Below the pieces are notes generated by a model, which saw only the letters and a list, made by a program, of their open reading frames with translations, made no database searches and was not told where the DNA came from. The position numbers were made by a program, and so were the translations under genes. Source: Desulfobacteraceae bacterium (GTDB lineage Bacteria; Desulfobacterota; Desulfobacteria; Desulfobacterales; Desulfosalsimonadaceae). Taken from it: a DNA stretch of 64,000 nt. Below, piece by piece: positions 33,069 through 41,782 of this stretch. Within the stretch, counting starts at the first letter, position 1, and every line of letters starts with the position of its first letter. The stretch spans positions 186,001 through 250,000 of the forward strand of contig JABZFM010000007.1 in assembly GCA_014237465.1 (NCBI GenBank), given 5' to 3'.

Positions 33069-33838
33069 CAACACAATCAAAAAACGAGGTGATAGCCGTA
33101 GGTGGAAGAGGAGGGAGTGGAAAGACCACCATTTCTGCAATAATGGCTAAGATTTTCGCCGCGGCTAATAAGAAGGTACTCGTGGTGGATGCTGATCCTC
33201 CGGCAGACCTGGCTTTTTCATTGGGGGTGGATCCAAAAGGAAAGACTATAGGAGCAGAACGAAAAAAATTAGGTAGGGACCCTGAAGAGAAAAGGCGGAT
33301 AGCAAATAGGCATATGAGGGATATCATCTCAGAAGAGTTTATTATTAATGTGAATGGGATAAGCTTACTCGTAATGGGCAGGGCAGAGGGGCCAGGATGT
33401 TATTGTGCCATTAATGAACTTTTGAAATATGGCATTGAGTCTCTTTCAAAGATGTTTGAGATCACAATTGTTGACTGTGAGGCTGGTATAGAGCAAGTAA
33501 ACAGAAGGGTGCTTGCGGGCGTGACTACGATGATAATGGTTTCTGATACTACGCAAAAAGGGATTCGCACAGCATCTTACATGAAAGAGATTGCTGAATC
33601 TTATGGTGTGGAAGAATCATATAAGATAGGATTGGTTCTCAACAAGATGAGGAAGGACAGGGAGGAGATAAAAGAAAAGGCTAGGGAGATGGGTTTAGAG
33701 ATATTTGGTGTTATTCCGGAGGAAGAAGACCTGTCCAGATATGGTTTGACCGGGAAACCGATAATCGAGCTTCCGGATAACTCTCCAAGTGTAGTAGCCG
33801 TTGGAAAAATTTTAAAAGTTCTTGGCTTAAATTTATAG
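33065..33838 (+). CDS. CooC/AcsF-like MinD-family ATPase with CxC metal motif
   Basis: The 257-residue protein has a deviant Walker A loop GGRGGSGKTT (residues 13-22), DADPPADL, and GRAEGPGCYCAINELLKY with cysteines at 112 and 114, followed by TIVDCEAGIEQVNRRV and VSDTTQKGIRTA. The CxC pair in GPGCYC is the metal-binding motif of CooC and AcsF, ATPases that help insert nickel into CO dehydrogenase and acetyl-CoA synthase. Its start overlaps the stop of activator 2, so it belongs to the reductase operon although no nickel CODH is nearby. It may help assemble a metal cluster of the reductase or the AOR; that is inference. Confidence 0.88.
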   Translation: MTTQSKNEVIAVGGRGGSGKTTISAIMAKIFAAANKKVLVVDADPPADLAFSLGVDPKGKTIGAERKKLGRDPEEKRRIANRHMRDIISEEFIINVNGISLLVMGRAEGPGCYCAINELLKYGIESLSKMFEITIVDCEAGIEQVNRRVLAGVTTMIMVSDTTQKGIRTASYMKEIAESYGVEESYKIGLVLNKMRKDREEIKEKAREMGLEIFGVIPEEEDLSRYGLTGKPIIELPDNSPSVVAVGKILKVLGLNL

Positions 33839-34847
33839 AATCGCATACTCATTTTCGTTTTATCTTTATAAATTCAGGACACATCCTTACGTCAAAAGCA
33901 AGTCCTTATTCATTATTCATTGGGATCATATAAAGTTTAAAGGGAGTTATTAAAACAAAAACTGGGTATTCCCTTTACTCAAGTTAGATAGGTCTAATAT
34001 GTTGAGTTTATATGGTTTTAGCTATATTTAACCAGTCAGCTAATTGAATAAAAAAATGTATTAGATATCAAACACATAGCCTTAATTCGCTGGAGATAAG
34101 TGAATAGGCAGTAAACAAAAATTCGATACCTGGAGGACAAACGTACGTGCGTACTCCGCGTGAAATTGAAGGCCGGAAGCACTTAACGTTGTTTGGATCA
34201 ATACGCAACGGTTCAACTACTTCAAGGACACAGAAAACAATTCGGCAGTGCCATATTTACTTGTATTCCAAGCAAAAAAATAAAAACAACCTGATAATTT
34301 GATGGAGAGGAGCAAACAGGGCAAACAGACGGGCAAACAGGGTCGGACCATGCTAAGTGGTTGAAAATTTAACAAAAGGCTTAAAAACAAGTCCCTTTAT
34401 TGACCTTAAACAGGTGTTTTTGATACCGAAAAGCATACTTTAAAAAAAGATGGCGTTTGGGCGTAAGACAGTGTCAGGTTTTGAGGCGTTGGTGTGGAGT
34501 CGATTTTCTCGGGCGTTTAGCGGAATGGATCAGTTTGAATGCCCGGTTTTTTTGACTTTTTGCCTCCCAAAAAAACACCCCCATCCCGCTGGCCAACCAC
34601 GCCAGGTATCCGTACAGATCACCAACGTTTTCCATAATCAATCGCCTGTCATTTTTTTTGCAGATTCAACCATATCGCCCGGAGAATATGAAACACCCGA
34701 ACCGACCCATCCTCATCGCAACTGCGACAAACGGCAAAAAAAGCGCCGGGCGGGAGCATCTACTTCGAGACCGGCGTCAATAAAAGAGCCAAAGGGCGGG
34801 CTGATTCAGTGCTCTACTCTACCCGGAATTACGAATTTAATAATCGT
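33839..34847. other. About 1 kb after the catabolic cluster without a clear gene
   Basis: AT-rich sequence follows the cluster. A 51-codon frame from GTG 34147 (RTPREIEGRKHLTLFG start), a 133-codon forward frame at 34450-34851 and a 53-codon minus frame at 34474-34635 (MENVGDLYGYLAWLASGMGV) are present, but none shows family features. Three GGGCAAACAG-like units occur at about 34314-34345. This may be a boundary of the acquired segment. Confidence 0.35.
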
Positions 34848-36011
34848 TTAGAGATTAATTTTGTCTAAATGATGCCATGGTATCACATGGCAATTTTTTC
34901 TGGCCTGTTCTTTATCACCACCATATACAATATAGGGATGGGGTGCCCGCTCACCTGCAAGCTTGCGGTAATAATCAACTCCCTTGAAATACTCTTTTGT
35001 GACGGTTTTTCCGGATTTAATTTCAATGGGAATCATTTTATCGGCTTTTTCGATCAGGCAGTCAATTTCATTTCCGTTTTTATCCCGCCAAAAATAGCAT
35101 TTGCTCTCCCTGCCTGCATTGAACGTTTTTTTGATGATTTCAGAAATAATAAAGGATTCAAAAAGCCCCCCCTTGCAGTAATGGGTTTGCAGCTGCTCCA
35201 CAGATTGGATGCCCAGAAGATAGGCGGCAAGACCGGTATCATAGAAATATAATTTGGGCATTTTTACCAGGCGTTTGTTGAAATTGATATGATGAGGTCT
35301 TAAAAGAAAAATAATATAACTTGCCTCCAGTATGGCAATCCACGATTTGACCGTTGTGTGTGAAATACCACATTCGTTGGCAAGTGATGAGAGATTGAGT
35401 AGCTGCCCCACCCTTCCGGCGCACATTCTTAACAATAGTTGAAACCGGCCAATATCTGAAATATTTTTGATAAGTCTCACATCCCGTTCAATATAGGTCT
35501 GAACATAAGAAGAATAAAAATGTTCCGGTGCAATGTTCATCTTGTAAAGCCTTGGATAAAAGCCTTTATAGAGATATGCTTCACAGGTTTTAACGCTGCT
35601 TACAGGGTAGATTTCCGTCAAGGAGAAGGGTAACAGTTTTAAAACAGCAGTACGGCCTGCAAGGGATTGTGAAATTTGTTCTAAAAGAAGAAAATCATGA
35701 GATCCGGTCAGAATGTACTGTCCCGGCTGGTCAGTAAAATCTACTTTTGTTTGAATATAGGAAAATATTTCAGGGACTTTCTGAGCTTCATCAATAATAG
35801 CGGAGCTATATGTGTCCAGAAAGCTTCTTGGATCCTGAACGGCAAAAAGTCTTGCATCGGGATCTTCACAGGAAACATATTGTTTTTCCGGAAAGGCATG
35901 GCGGACAAGTGTAGATTTACCGGATTGCCTGGGACCGGTCAGGGTTATGACAGGAAACTTTGTTGCAAGGAGTTTCAGATGATTCTCAAGGGTTCTGTCA
36001 ATGTAAACCAC
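34848..36011 (-). CDS. AAA+ ATPase with DUF4143 domain
   Basis: The 387-residue protein has a P-loop (TLTGPRQSGKSTLVRHAF), Walker B SAIIDEAQKVPEI, the sensor strand YILTGSHDF, a winged-helix region (LSSLANECGISHTTVKSWIA) and the DUF4143 nuclease-like end with CYFWRDKNGNEIDCLIEK and IPIEIKSGK. This family is widespread, often in mobile or accessory DNA, and its role is not established; the C-terminal part resembles PD-(D/E)xK restriction folds. GTG at 36011 follows AAGGATAATT, a good ribosome site. It is a lone gene with a promoter and inverted repeat upstream. Confidence 0.9.
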   Translation of the reverse strand: MVYIDRTLENHLKLLATKFPVITLTGPRQSGKSTLVRHAFPEKQYVSCEDPDARLFAVQDPRSFLDTYSSAIIDEAQKVPEIFSYIQTKVDFTDQPGQYILTGSHDFLLLEQISQSLAGRTAVLKLLPFSLTEIYPVSSVKTCEAYLYKGFYPRLYKMNIAPEHFYSSYVQTYIERDVRLIKNISDIGRFQLLLRMCAGRVGQLLNLSSLANECGISHTTVKSWIAILEASYIIFLLRPHHINFNKRLVKMPKLYFYDTGLAAYLLGIQSVEQLQTHYCKGGLFESFIISEIIKKTFNAGRESKCYFWRDKNGNEIDCLIEKADKMIPIEIKSGKTVTKEYFKGVDYYRKLAGERAPHPYIVYGGDKEQARKNCHVIPWHHLDKINL

Positions 36012-36046
36012 AATTATCCTTTCGGTTTGATGAAATTTTTAAATAA

Positions 36047-36093
36047 AGCATACACGTAAATGGACAAATTGCAAGTATGATTTTCAATTTGTC
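36047..36093 (-). promoter_or_regulatory. Promoter and inverted repeat of the DUF4143 ATPase gene
   Basis: On the minus strand TTGCAA (36074-36069) and TATGCT (36052-36047) have 16-base spacing. The -35 box lies in the inverted repeat GACAAATTG / CAATTTGTC (36063-36071 and 36085-36093), a likely operator. Confidence 0.45.
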
Positions 36094-36263
36094 TAAACAG
36101 GAGCCCGGATTGCAATATATCGATACAATTTTGCGATAGACATCGGGGGGCAAGAAGTCGGAAGGCAAGTCTGCTTTTGGCTCTTGCTAAAATTTTAAAA
36201 GGGTCAACTTTGCCGGGATCGGAAGTTATAAGATCAAGCAAAAATATCACGAAAATACCAACA

Positions 36264-36324
36264 TTTATTTCACTACACTATGGCAAACCCAATCAAAAAT
36301 TTTGTTGCTCCAACAAATCATTGT
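36264..36324. repeat. 61-bp exact repeat, copy 2 (3' end of the DUF2117-like gene)
   Basis: Identical to 17098-17158. Here it covers the last codons and stop of the gene at 36293-37354 plus 29 bases of 3' flank, so this is the original location and the copy at 17 kb is derived. Confidence 0.85.
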
Positions 36325-37354
36325 CCGCAAGTTCCACGATTCTGCTCAACACTTCCTTAAAACTCACATCAATTTGCTGCTTATTATCAAAAATGGCATC
36401 AAACACCTTTAGCCCGAATTCATCGTCCTCCCTCACGGTTAATCTCACCGATCCCGGCGCAAAATGGCCGTTTTTTAGTATCACGTCTTCGTCTCCGTCC
36501 ACAATTCCTATCACGGGAATCTGAAACCTGTACAGGATGTCCCCTGCTACAACGGTTGTATCGTCTCCAACGGTGACGACCCCTTCCATGTCGCGCGTCA
36601 GGTCATATACATGCATCCCGGCATGGTCCACAAACACGACCCCACGTCCCTTTGTTTCCGTAATACGGGGCGTATGTTTGGTGCGTCGAATCGTAGACGA
36701 TGAAGCCAGCTTGACCGTGCGCAGATCCACGCCTCCAAATCGGTCCAGCTTTTCGATCCCATGCTCCTTGACCGTGGCTCCCTGCATTTTGCAGATGTGG
36801 CCATTTTGGCATGCAAGCACGACCTGGGCACCTGTCGCCCGGCCGACCATAATACCGTCCACGAAAATGAAATCGCCGGCAGCAGCAGTCGTCATACGAC
36901 GGTACACCTTCCCATCCGCTTCCCAAACAGACGGTTTGATCTGTATTTGATCCCTTTGCGATACCCCCATTTGGCGCAATGTCTCGATGACGCGTCGATC
37001 GCATCCTTTAATCCATTCCACAAAAAAGGGACCGCTACATTCGACCTGCACGACCGGGGTGTTCACGCCTGACCGTTCAACAACCATAGCACCAAAGACC
37101 AGTCCCGAATCCACAGACTTGCCGAAGTTGACGATCAGGACCGTGCTTACCTCCGAAGCCAGATCATAAAGACACGCGCCGGGCATTTTATTCCAAAACG
37201 CGATGCCCTCCAATCCATTGTCGAATACTGCAGTTCGCCCCATGGTGCCTGCCAATACGCAGCACACCTCATCCGTTGTTTCAATTGCTTCTATGATTCG
37301 CCGCGCCCACCCGGAGTCAAACACCTCTGGTCCGTGAAACAGGAGTCCGATCAT
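36293..37354 (-). CDS. DUF2117-like protein, function unknown
   Basis: The 353-residue protein begins IGLLFHGPEVFDSGWARRII and has VCCVLAGTMGRTAVFDNGL, which recall the DUF2117 proteins best known from methanogenic archaea. The middle contains GDFIFVDGIMVGRATGAQVV and GRGVVFVDHAGMHVYDLTR, suggesting alpha-beta domains, and the end has PVIGIVDGDEDVILKNGHF. Function is unknown. It is the last gene of a seven-gene minus-strand operon for a TonB/ABC uptake system; its ATG overlaps the TGA of the TPR gene. Its extreme 3' end is duplicated at 17.1 kb. Confidence 0.65.
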   Translation of the reverse strand: MIGLLFHGPEVFDSGWARRIIEAIETTDEVCCVLAGTMGRTAVFDNGLEGIAFWNKMPGACLYDLASEVSTVLIVNFGKSVDSGLVFGAMVVERSGVNTPVVQVECSGPFFVEWIKGCDRRVIETLRQMGVSQRDQIQIKPSVWEADGKVYRRMTTAAAGDFIFVDGIMVGRATGAQVVLACQNGHICKMQGATVKEHGIEKLDRFGGVDLRTVKLASSSTIRRTKHTPRITETKGRGVVFVDHAGMHVYDLTRDMEGVVTVGDDTTVVAGDILYRFQIPVIGIVDGDEDVILKNGHFAPGSVRLTVREDDEFGLKVFDAIFDNKQQIDVSFKEVLSRIVELADNDLLEQQNF

Positions 37355-37917
37355 TTAGTCACCCCAAATAAATTTTTGTAGAGTTCAATATGCTCCCGGC
37401 TCCACACTGCATCGTGGTCATGACCATGTGCCTCCCAGTGGCGAATATTTTGTTCCCAGAGATCAATGGGCTTCCTGTAATGAGTCACATCTCTGCCCGC
37501 CTGAACCATCATCTCGGCTGCATGTTCATAAGCATCTGCTGCCAGAAAATACGCGCCTTTTCCTTCACAAAATTTTCCCAGTCGTTCGTAAACTGCAATG
37601 CCGGCGTCCCAGTTTTCCGTTCTTTCGTGGATTTGTGCCATCCGGTATGTCAGGATGACGGCAAGATCCTTGTTTCCGGCCCGTATCGCGGTCGTGAGTC
37701 CACCCTCGTATGCTGACACCGCCGCATCAGTTTCACCACGGGCTTCATACAGGTTTGCGGCATTCATATATCCGTGAATTCCCAATGTATAGCTGCCCTT
37801 AAGGGTTTTCAGGTCCGCGTACTCCTTCCATTTATCCGGATCAGAGGCGTTCTTTGCCTCACTTTCCAACTTCCGGCCCCGGTAGTAGGTATCGTCCTTG
37901 ACGACTTCCCAGTTCAT
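37351..37917 (-). CDS. TPR-repeat protein of the uptake operon
   Basis: The 188-residue product contains two to three tetratricopeptide-like helix pairs: IHGYMNAANLYEARGETDAA, then RMAQIHERTENWDAGIAVYE, then AAEMMVQAGRDVTHYRK. TPR folds mediate protein contacts. The sequence lacks a signal peptide, so it should be cytoplasmic. It is read after the Gate-type membrane protein and before the DUF2117-like gene, with AAGGAGAG before its ATG and a four-base overlap at its end. A role as an adaptor within this operon is only inference. Confidence 0.7.
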   Translation of the reverse strand: MNWEVVKDDTYYRGRKLESEAKNASDPDKWKEYADLKTLKGSYTLGIHGYMNAANLYEARGETDAAVSAYEGGLTTAIRAGNKDLAVILTYRMAQIHERTENWDAGIAVYERLGKFCEGKGAYFLAADAYEHAAEMMVQAGRDVTHYRKPIDLWEQNIRHWEAHGHDHDAVWSREHIELYKNLFGVTK

Positions 37918-37933
37918 TTATTCTCTCCTTTTT

Positions 37934-38890
37934 TTATCTCCAGATCTTAAACAACACGCCTATCAGTCCGATCATAACCACCACCCGCAGTCCGGTCGAG
38001 ACTGCGAGGACCCGTACGCCGACACCCGGGCCAAAAATCCCGAAGTAGTAAGGAACCAGATATCTAAGATTGATTCCGCTCGCCAGTAAATTCCCGATCA
38101 GCAGTGAAAGCACGACGTCTCTGCCCGTTATGCTCCCTGCATAAAGAAGATTCCCTGCCACCGTAAAAGCACCAACATTGCTTCCCAGTCGTATCGCCAC
38201 GATCGAAAGGGCCTCCGGCGTAAGAGGCACGAATGCAGTCAGAAATGCAAGCCCTTTATTCAGATGATCGAAGACTCCGGCATTAATAAGCAGGAACATC
38301 ACAAGCGTGATTGGAACCGTGGTGCATATAATTCGGAAAATAGTTTTCCGGCTCTTCTTCGCGCTGTCAACGAGGAGCTCCCAGGACATAGATGGCGTGC
38401 CTACCTTCTCAGTACAAACTTCGGAAAAGGATGGATTCCCGGCCTCAAGAAAAAACCGGCCCATCAGAAGCGCCACCACGGTTTTGATGAGACCGACCAG
38501 AACGAGAAGCCCGTAGTAAATAAGTCCGGACACACCGATCAACGGGAGAGCTACGGGCAGCATCGTCCGCCAGTGCATGACGATCCCCGGAAAGGTATTT
38601 ACGATGGCCGAAATCAGAAGCTCCCGTCTCCCGATGAGGCCCGCTTCGTGATATCGAACCAGCATCGCATTCCCGGCGGCGGGTGACAGGAACGCGGTTA
38701 GAAAGCTGGCGCCGCACTCCTTTTTCAGGTGCCCGAGAGAAGTCAAAGGGCGGGTTATCCAGGTGATCCGGTTAATCCAGCCCAATGCAACCAGAAATTC
38801 AGCCACAATCACCCCGACCGCAAAAAGGGGGAGCATCGTCGCAAGGAACTTGGCCGAAGAAATGAGCGTTGCGGTCAGGACGAGAAACAT
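37934..38890 (-). CDS. Nucleoside-recognition (Gate) domain membrane protein
   Basis: The 318-residue protein has about eight transmembrane helices and the repeated Gate-like pattern with conserved GASFLTAFLSPAAGNAMLVR and a C-terminal repeat VAIRLGSNVGAFTVAGNLLY. Gate-domain proteins include nucleoside transporter cores, FeoB pores and spore maturation proteins, where the domain lines a transport path. Here it overlaps the ABC ATPase gene by 16 bases and lies in a metal or cofactor uptake operon, so it may provide a second inner-membrane step. Related membrane proteins are common in methanogens, as is the DUF2117 family two genes downstream. Confidence 0.75.
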   Translation of the reverse strand: MFLVLTATLISSAKFLATMLPLFAVGVIVAEFLVALGWINRITWITRPLTSLGHLKKECGASFLTAFLSPAAGNAMLVRYHEAGLIGRRELLISAIVNTFPGIVMHWRTMLPVALPLIGVSGLIYYGLLVLVGLIKTVVALLMGRFFLEAGNPSFSEVCTEKVGTPSMSWELLVDSAKKSRKTIFRIICTTVPITLVMFLLINAGVFDHLNKGLAFLTAFVPLTPEALSIVAIRLGSNVGAFTVAGNLLYAGSITGRDVVLSLLIGNLLASGINLRYLVPYYFGIFGPGVGVRVLAVSTGLRVVVMIGLIGVLFKIWR

Positions 38891-39672
38891 TTCTTTATCC
38901 CGGAGTGACCCGCCGGCCCGGTTGGCAATATGTATGGGTGACCATTTGCCTGACTTATTGTTGCTTCCACCCCATATACTGATCTTATATTTTCAATTGT
39001 CATTACCTGCTGTGGTTCTCCGCTGCAAAAGATTTCACCTGCGTTCAGCATCACCATTCTGTCGGAAAAGCGAGATGCAAGGTTCAAATCGTGCATAGCC
39101 AGCATGGCAGCCACGCTGTTTGTCTTCACCATACTGGAAATCATTTCCAGCACCTCCATCTGATGTTTCAGGTCGAGGTTGCTGGTAGGTTCATCCAAAA
39201 GCAGGTAATCCGTATCTTGTGCAACTGCTCTGGCTAACAGCACTTTCTGCTTTTGCCCGCCGCTTAACTGGTCAAAATCCCTCAACGCAATATCCTCCAG
39301 ATCCATGGATTTCAGGATATCCGCAACTGTTTCCAGATCTTTTTCAGATGGTTTCCAGGTAATATAAGGCCTTCTGCCCATCAAAACAGCATCAAATACC
39401 GTAATGGGAAACTTGGAAGGAGAACTCTGGGGCACATAACCTACGCACTTTGCATGGGCCATCCGGCTCATTCGAGAGGTGTCCCTGCCATCGATCATGA
39501 CCGTTCCCTTGTTGGGTTTAATGATTCCGGTGATACATTTCAAGAGTGTCGTTTTCCCGGTTCCGTTAGGCCCCACGATACTCAGAATCTCTCCCTGGTG
39601 CAGTTCTATTTCTAAATTTTTTAAAATAGTTGTGTTCTTGTAACCAAAAAATAGACCGTCAACACTTAACAT
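38875..39672 (-). CDS. ABC transporter ATPase of the FecE/BtuD type
   Basis: From ATG 39672, which shares one base with the permease stop (TAATG), the protein has 265 residues with Walker A GPNGTGKTTLLKCI, Q-loop VGYVPQSSPSKFP, signature QLSGGQKQKVLLARA, Walker B YLLLDEPTSNLDLKHQ and the His switch AMHDLNLAS. It energises the FecCD-type permease encoded just before. The group imports siderophores, corrinoids, haem or oxyanions. An upstream extension of the frame inside the permease gene has no coding character and is ignored. Confidence 0.93.
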   Translation of the reverse strand: MLSVDGLFFGYKNTTILKNLEIELHQGEILSIVGPNGTGKTTLLKCITGIIKPNKGTVMIDGRDTSRMSRMAHAKCVGYVPQSSPSKFPITVFDAVLMGRRPYITWKPSEKDLETVADILKSMDLEDIALRDFDQLSGGQKQKVLLARAVAQDTDYLLLDEPTSNLDLKHQMEVLEMISSMVKTNSVAAMLAMHDLNLASRFSDRMVMLNAGEIFCSGEPQQVMTIENIRSVYGVEATISQANGHPYILPTGPAGHSGIKKCFSS

Positions 39673-40697
39673 TACCAGTATTCTCTCTTTTTTTTCATTA
39701 ATAAGTAAAAGAAAAAAGGCACCCCTATGAAGGAAGTGACAATGCCTAAGGGTATGATCTGGGGAGCCCAGCAAGTTCTTCCCAGGGTGTCTGCCGCTAA
39801 AACAAGAATGCCGCCTATCAACGCAGAGGCCGGAAGGAGAAACCAATGATCTCCTCCGATAACCATCCTGGCTATATGAGGAGCGACAAGCCCGATAAAA
39901 CCGATTACGCCGGTAAAACATATGGCGGCGGCCGTGATCAGGGAGGCAAAAACGACTCCGCACATTCTGATTCTTGTTACGTTTACCCCCAAGGCCTTTG
40001 CTGATTCATCCCCTGCGGCAAGGAGATTGAAATCCCATGACCACCTTAGCATGACAGGAACGGGAAGAAGTATCATCACTGAGGCCACGCCGATTTCTTT
40101 CCATCCGACTTTGGACAGGCTTCCGAAAAACCAGAACACGATTTCATGAACTTCCTCAACAGTCCCCATATATTGTAAGAGGGAACTGAGCGAAGAAAAA
40201 AGAAACATGATGGCGATACCTGCCAGTATCATCGTCTCCGGGGTGGCACTTTTGAACTTAGCTATTCCAAGAATGAGAAGAGAAGCAAGAAGGGCAAAAA
40301 AAAAGGCGCTTCCTGCAATAAGATATTGGCTATAATAACTGCCGCTGAAAATGATTGCCACCACAGCTCCGAAACCTGAGCTGGAAGCTATTCCAAGAGT
40401 ATAGGGTGAGGCCAAAGGATTTCTCAATATAGCCTGGAATACGCTCCCGGCAAGGGCAAGTCCGCACCCGACCAATATGGCCATGACAATCCGCGGGAGT
40501 CTCAGTTCCCATACAATGGCGTGTGCTAATCCGGTTTTTTGCCTGAAAAGCGCTTTAAATGACTCAAAAAATCCCACAGATGACGCGCCCTGGGAAAGGG
40601 CTATCAAAACCACGCCAAACAAAACCACCACCAGAAGGACTATAAAAAAGAGTTTCCGGGTGCTGAAATCTTTATATTGTTCACATATGTCCTGCAT
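39672..40697 (-). CDS. FecCD/BtuC-type ABC transporter permease
   Basis: From ATG 40697 (341 residues) the protein has about ten helices and the family blocks LRLPRIVMAILVGCGLALAG, QAILRNPLASPYTLGIASSSG and GVIGFIGLVAPHIARMVIGG, which contact the ATPase. A longer open frame to 40799 would run into the preceding binding-protein gene and is rejected. With the binding protein (40717) and ATPase (38875) it completes an importer. The substrate is not clear from the permease alone. Confidence 0.93.
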   Translation of the reverse strand: MQDICEQYKDFSTRKLFFIVLLVVVLFGVVLIALSQGASSVGFFESFKALFRQKTGLAHAIVWELRLPRIVMAILVGCGLALAGSVFQAILRNPLASPYTLGIASSSGFGAVVAIIFSGSYYSQYLIAGSAFFFALLASLLILGIAKFKSATPETMILAGIAIMFLFSSLSSLLQYMGTVEEVHEIVFWFFGSLSKVGWKEIGVASVMILLPVPVMLRWSWDFNLLAAGDESAKALGVNVTRIRMCGVVFASLITAAAICFTGVIGFIGLVAPHIARMVIGGDHWFLLPASALIGGILVLAADTLGRTCWAPQIIPLGIVTSFIGVPFFFYLLMKKKREYW

Positions 40698-40716
40698 GTA
40701 AAAACGCCTAAATTCC

Positions 40717-41763
40717 TCAATTTGGATACACATATACACCCTGATATTTGATCCCCTGGAAGTTTTCCAGATACTCCTTGTGAAGTGCTTCAGGATCAAA
40801 TGCCTTTAAAAAATCAGGGTAGAACCATTTAGCCAGATAACTTGTTCCTATGATGGCCCTCGGACCTGTCCAGATTTCATTGGCGATCACATAGATTTTG
40901 CCCTCCTTTACGGCGCCAATATGATCCCAGGCAGGTCGGGCCATGATTCTGTTTCTAATATTTTTAAGGGCCCCCACACCCGTCATGGCGTAGCATGTGT
41001 CACAAGTGCTGCGCGTCGTAACTTTGACAATAACATTCGGATCGCGCATCAAAATCCATTCAGGAGTAACCTCGGGATAAGGTATGGAAAGATTCGAGGC
41101 AATATTGTGACCACCAGCCAGGGCACACATACAATGACCGCCCGAGCCGGGACCGGTGGTATGGTAATTGGAATCACCCTCGATGTAGACGTCAGGACGG
41201 CTGGTAACATTTCTCAACATTTCTCGCATTTGGTTCAGGTTGTTCCGGTACCAGGCTATAAGTTCCCTGGCCTCTTTTTCTTTCTGTAAAATGCGGCCAA
41301 GGGCTTCCACCTCTTTTTCCAGGTTATCCAGCTTAAAGAAATCAAGACGGATCACCTGGATGCCAAAGGGTTTAAGCTTTTTCTCCATATCCCGGCCGGG
41401 ACGCTGCGCATAGCACAACACCGCATCAGGATTCAACTCAACAACCAGCTCATAATTGAGCCCCTTCCAGCTCCCGACTTTCGGTTTATCCTTTAATTTG
41501 GGCCAGAATAGAGGATCCTCTGCAATATCCGAATACACGCCTGCCACAAGATCCTCCGCCCCAAGTGCCCGGATGATTTCCAGGGCGTCGGAGGTTAAGA
41601 CCACCAGTCTTTTGACCGGCAGCCTAACCTCCACAAACCTCCCGCCAGCATCTCTTATGCGGATACTCTTCCTTTCGGTTGCCTGGCCGGTTATTCCTTC
41701 AGCTGAAACAAGCGAATAAAAAAAGAGTATTAAAATAGATATTGTGACAATATATTTTTTCAT
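40717..41763 (-). CDS. Periplasmic substrate-binding protein of the BtuF/FhuD class
   Basis: The 348-residue product has a signal peptide (ISILILFFYSLVSAEG) and the two-lobe helical-backbone binding-protein features: RLVVLTSDALEIIRALGAED, YELVVELNPDAVLCYAQRPG and PEWILMRDPNVIVKV. A middle segment GGHCMCALAGGHNIASNL has a CxC and His residues uncommon for vitamin B12 proteins, and CDTCYAM follows later. These could bind a metal complex directly. It is the second gene of the operon after the TonB receptor, with 19 bases to the permease start. Confidence 0.88.
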   Translation of the reverse strand: MKKYIVTISILILFFYSLVSAEGITGQATERKSIRIRDAGGRFVEVRLPVKRLVVLTSDALEIIRALGAEDLVAGVYSDIAEDPLFWPKLKDKPKVGSWKGLNYELVVELNPDAVLCYAQRPGRDMEKKLKPFGIQVIRLDFFKLDNLEKEVEALGRILQKEKEARELIAWYRNNLNQMREMLRNVTSRPDVYIEGDSNYHTTGPGSGGHCMCALAGGHNIASNLSIPYPEVTPEWILMRDPNVIVKVTTRSTCDTCYAMTGVGALKNIRNRIMARPAWDHIGAVKEGKIYVIANEIWTGPRAIIGTSYLAKWFYPDFLKAFDPEALHKEYLENFQGIKYQGVYVYPN

Positions 41764-41782
41764 TGAGAAGTAATTTATCCAC

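Noticed and set aside
20067-33838. Class II (Bam) benzoyl-CoA reductase
   Set aside because: The AOR protein could suggest BamB, but no BamC-to-BamI electron-transfer genes are present and the cluster instead has ATP-dependent activators.
34314-34345. Possible CRISPR or satellite array
   Set aside because: Only about three short GGGCAAACAG-like units with irregular spacing; no repeat-spacer structure.
34450-34851. Forward frame of 133 codons after the catabolic cluster
   Set aside because: No ribosome site, low-complexity composition (P, T, S, R rich), no recognisable motif, and it runs up to the end of the convergent ATPase gene.
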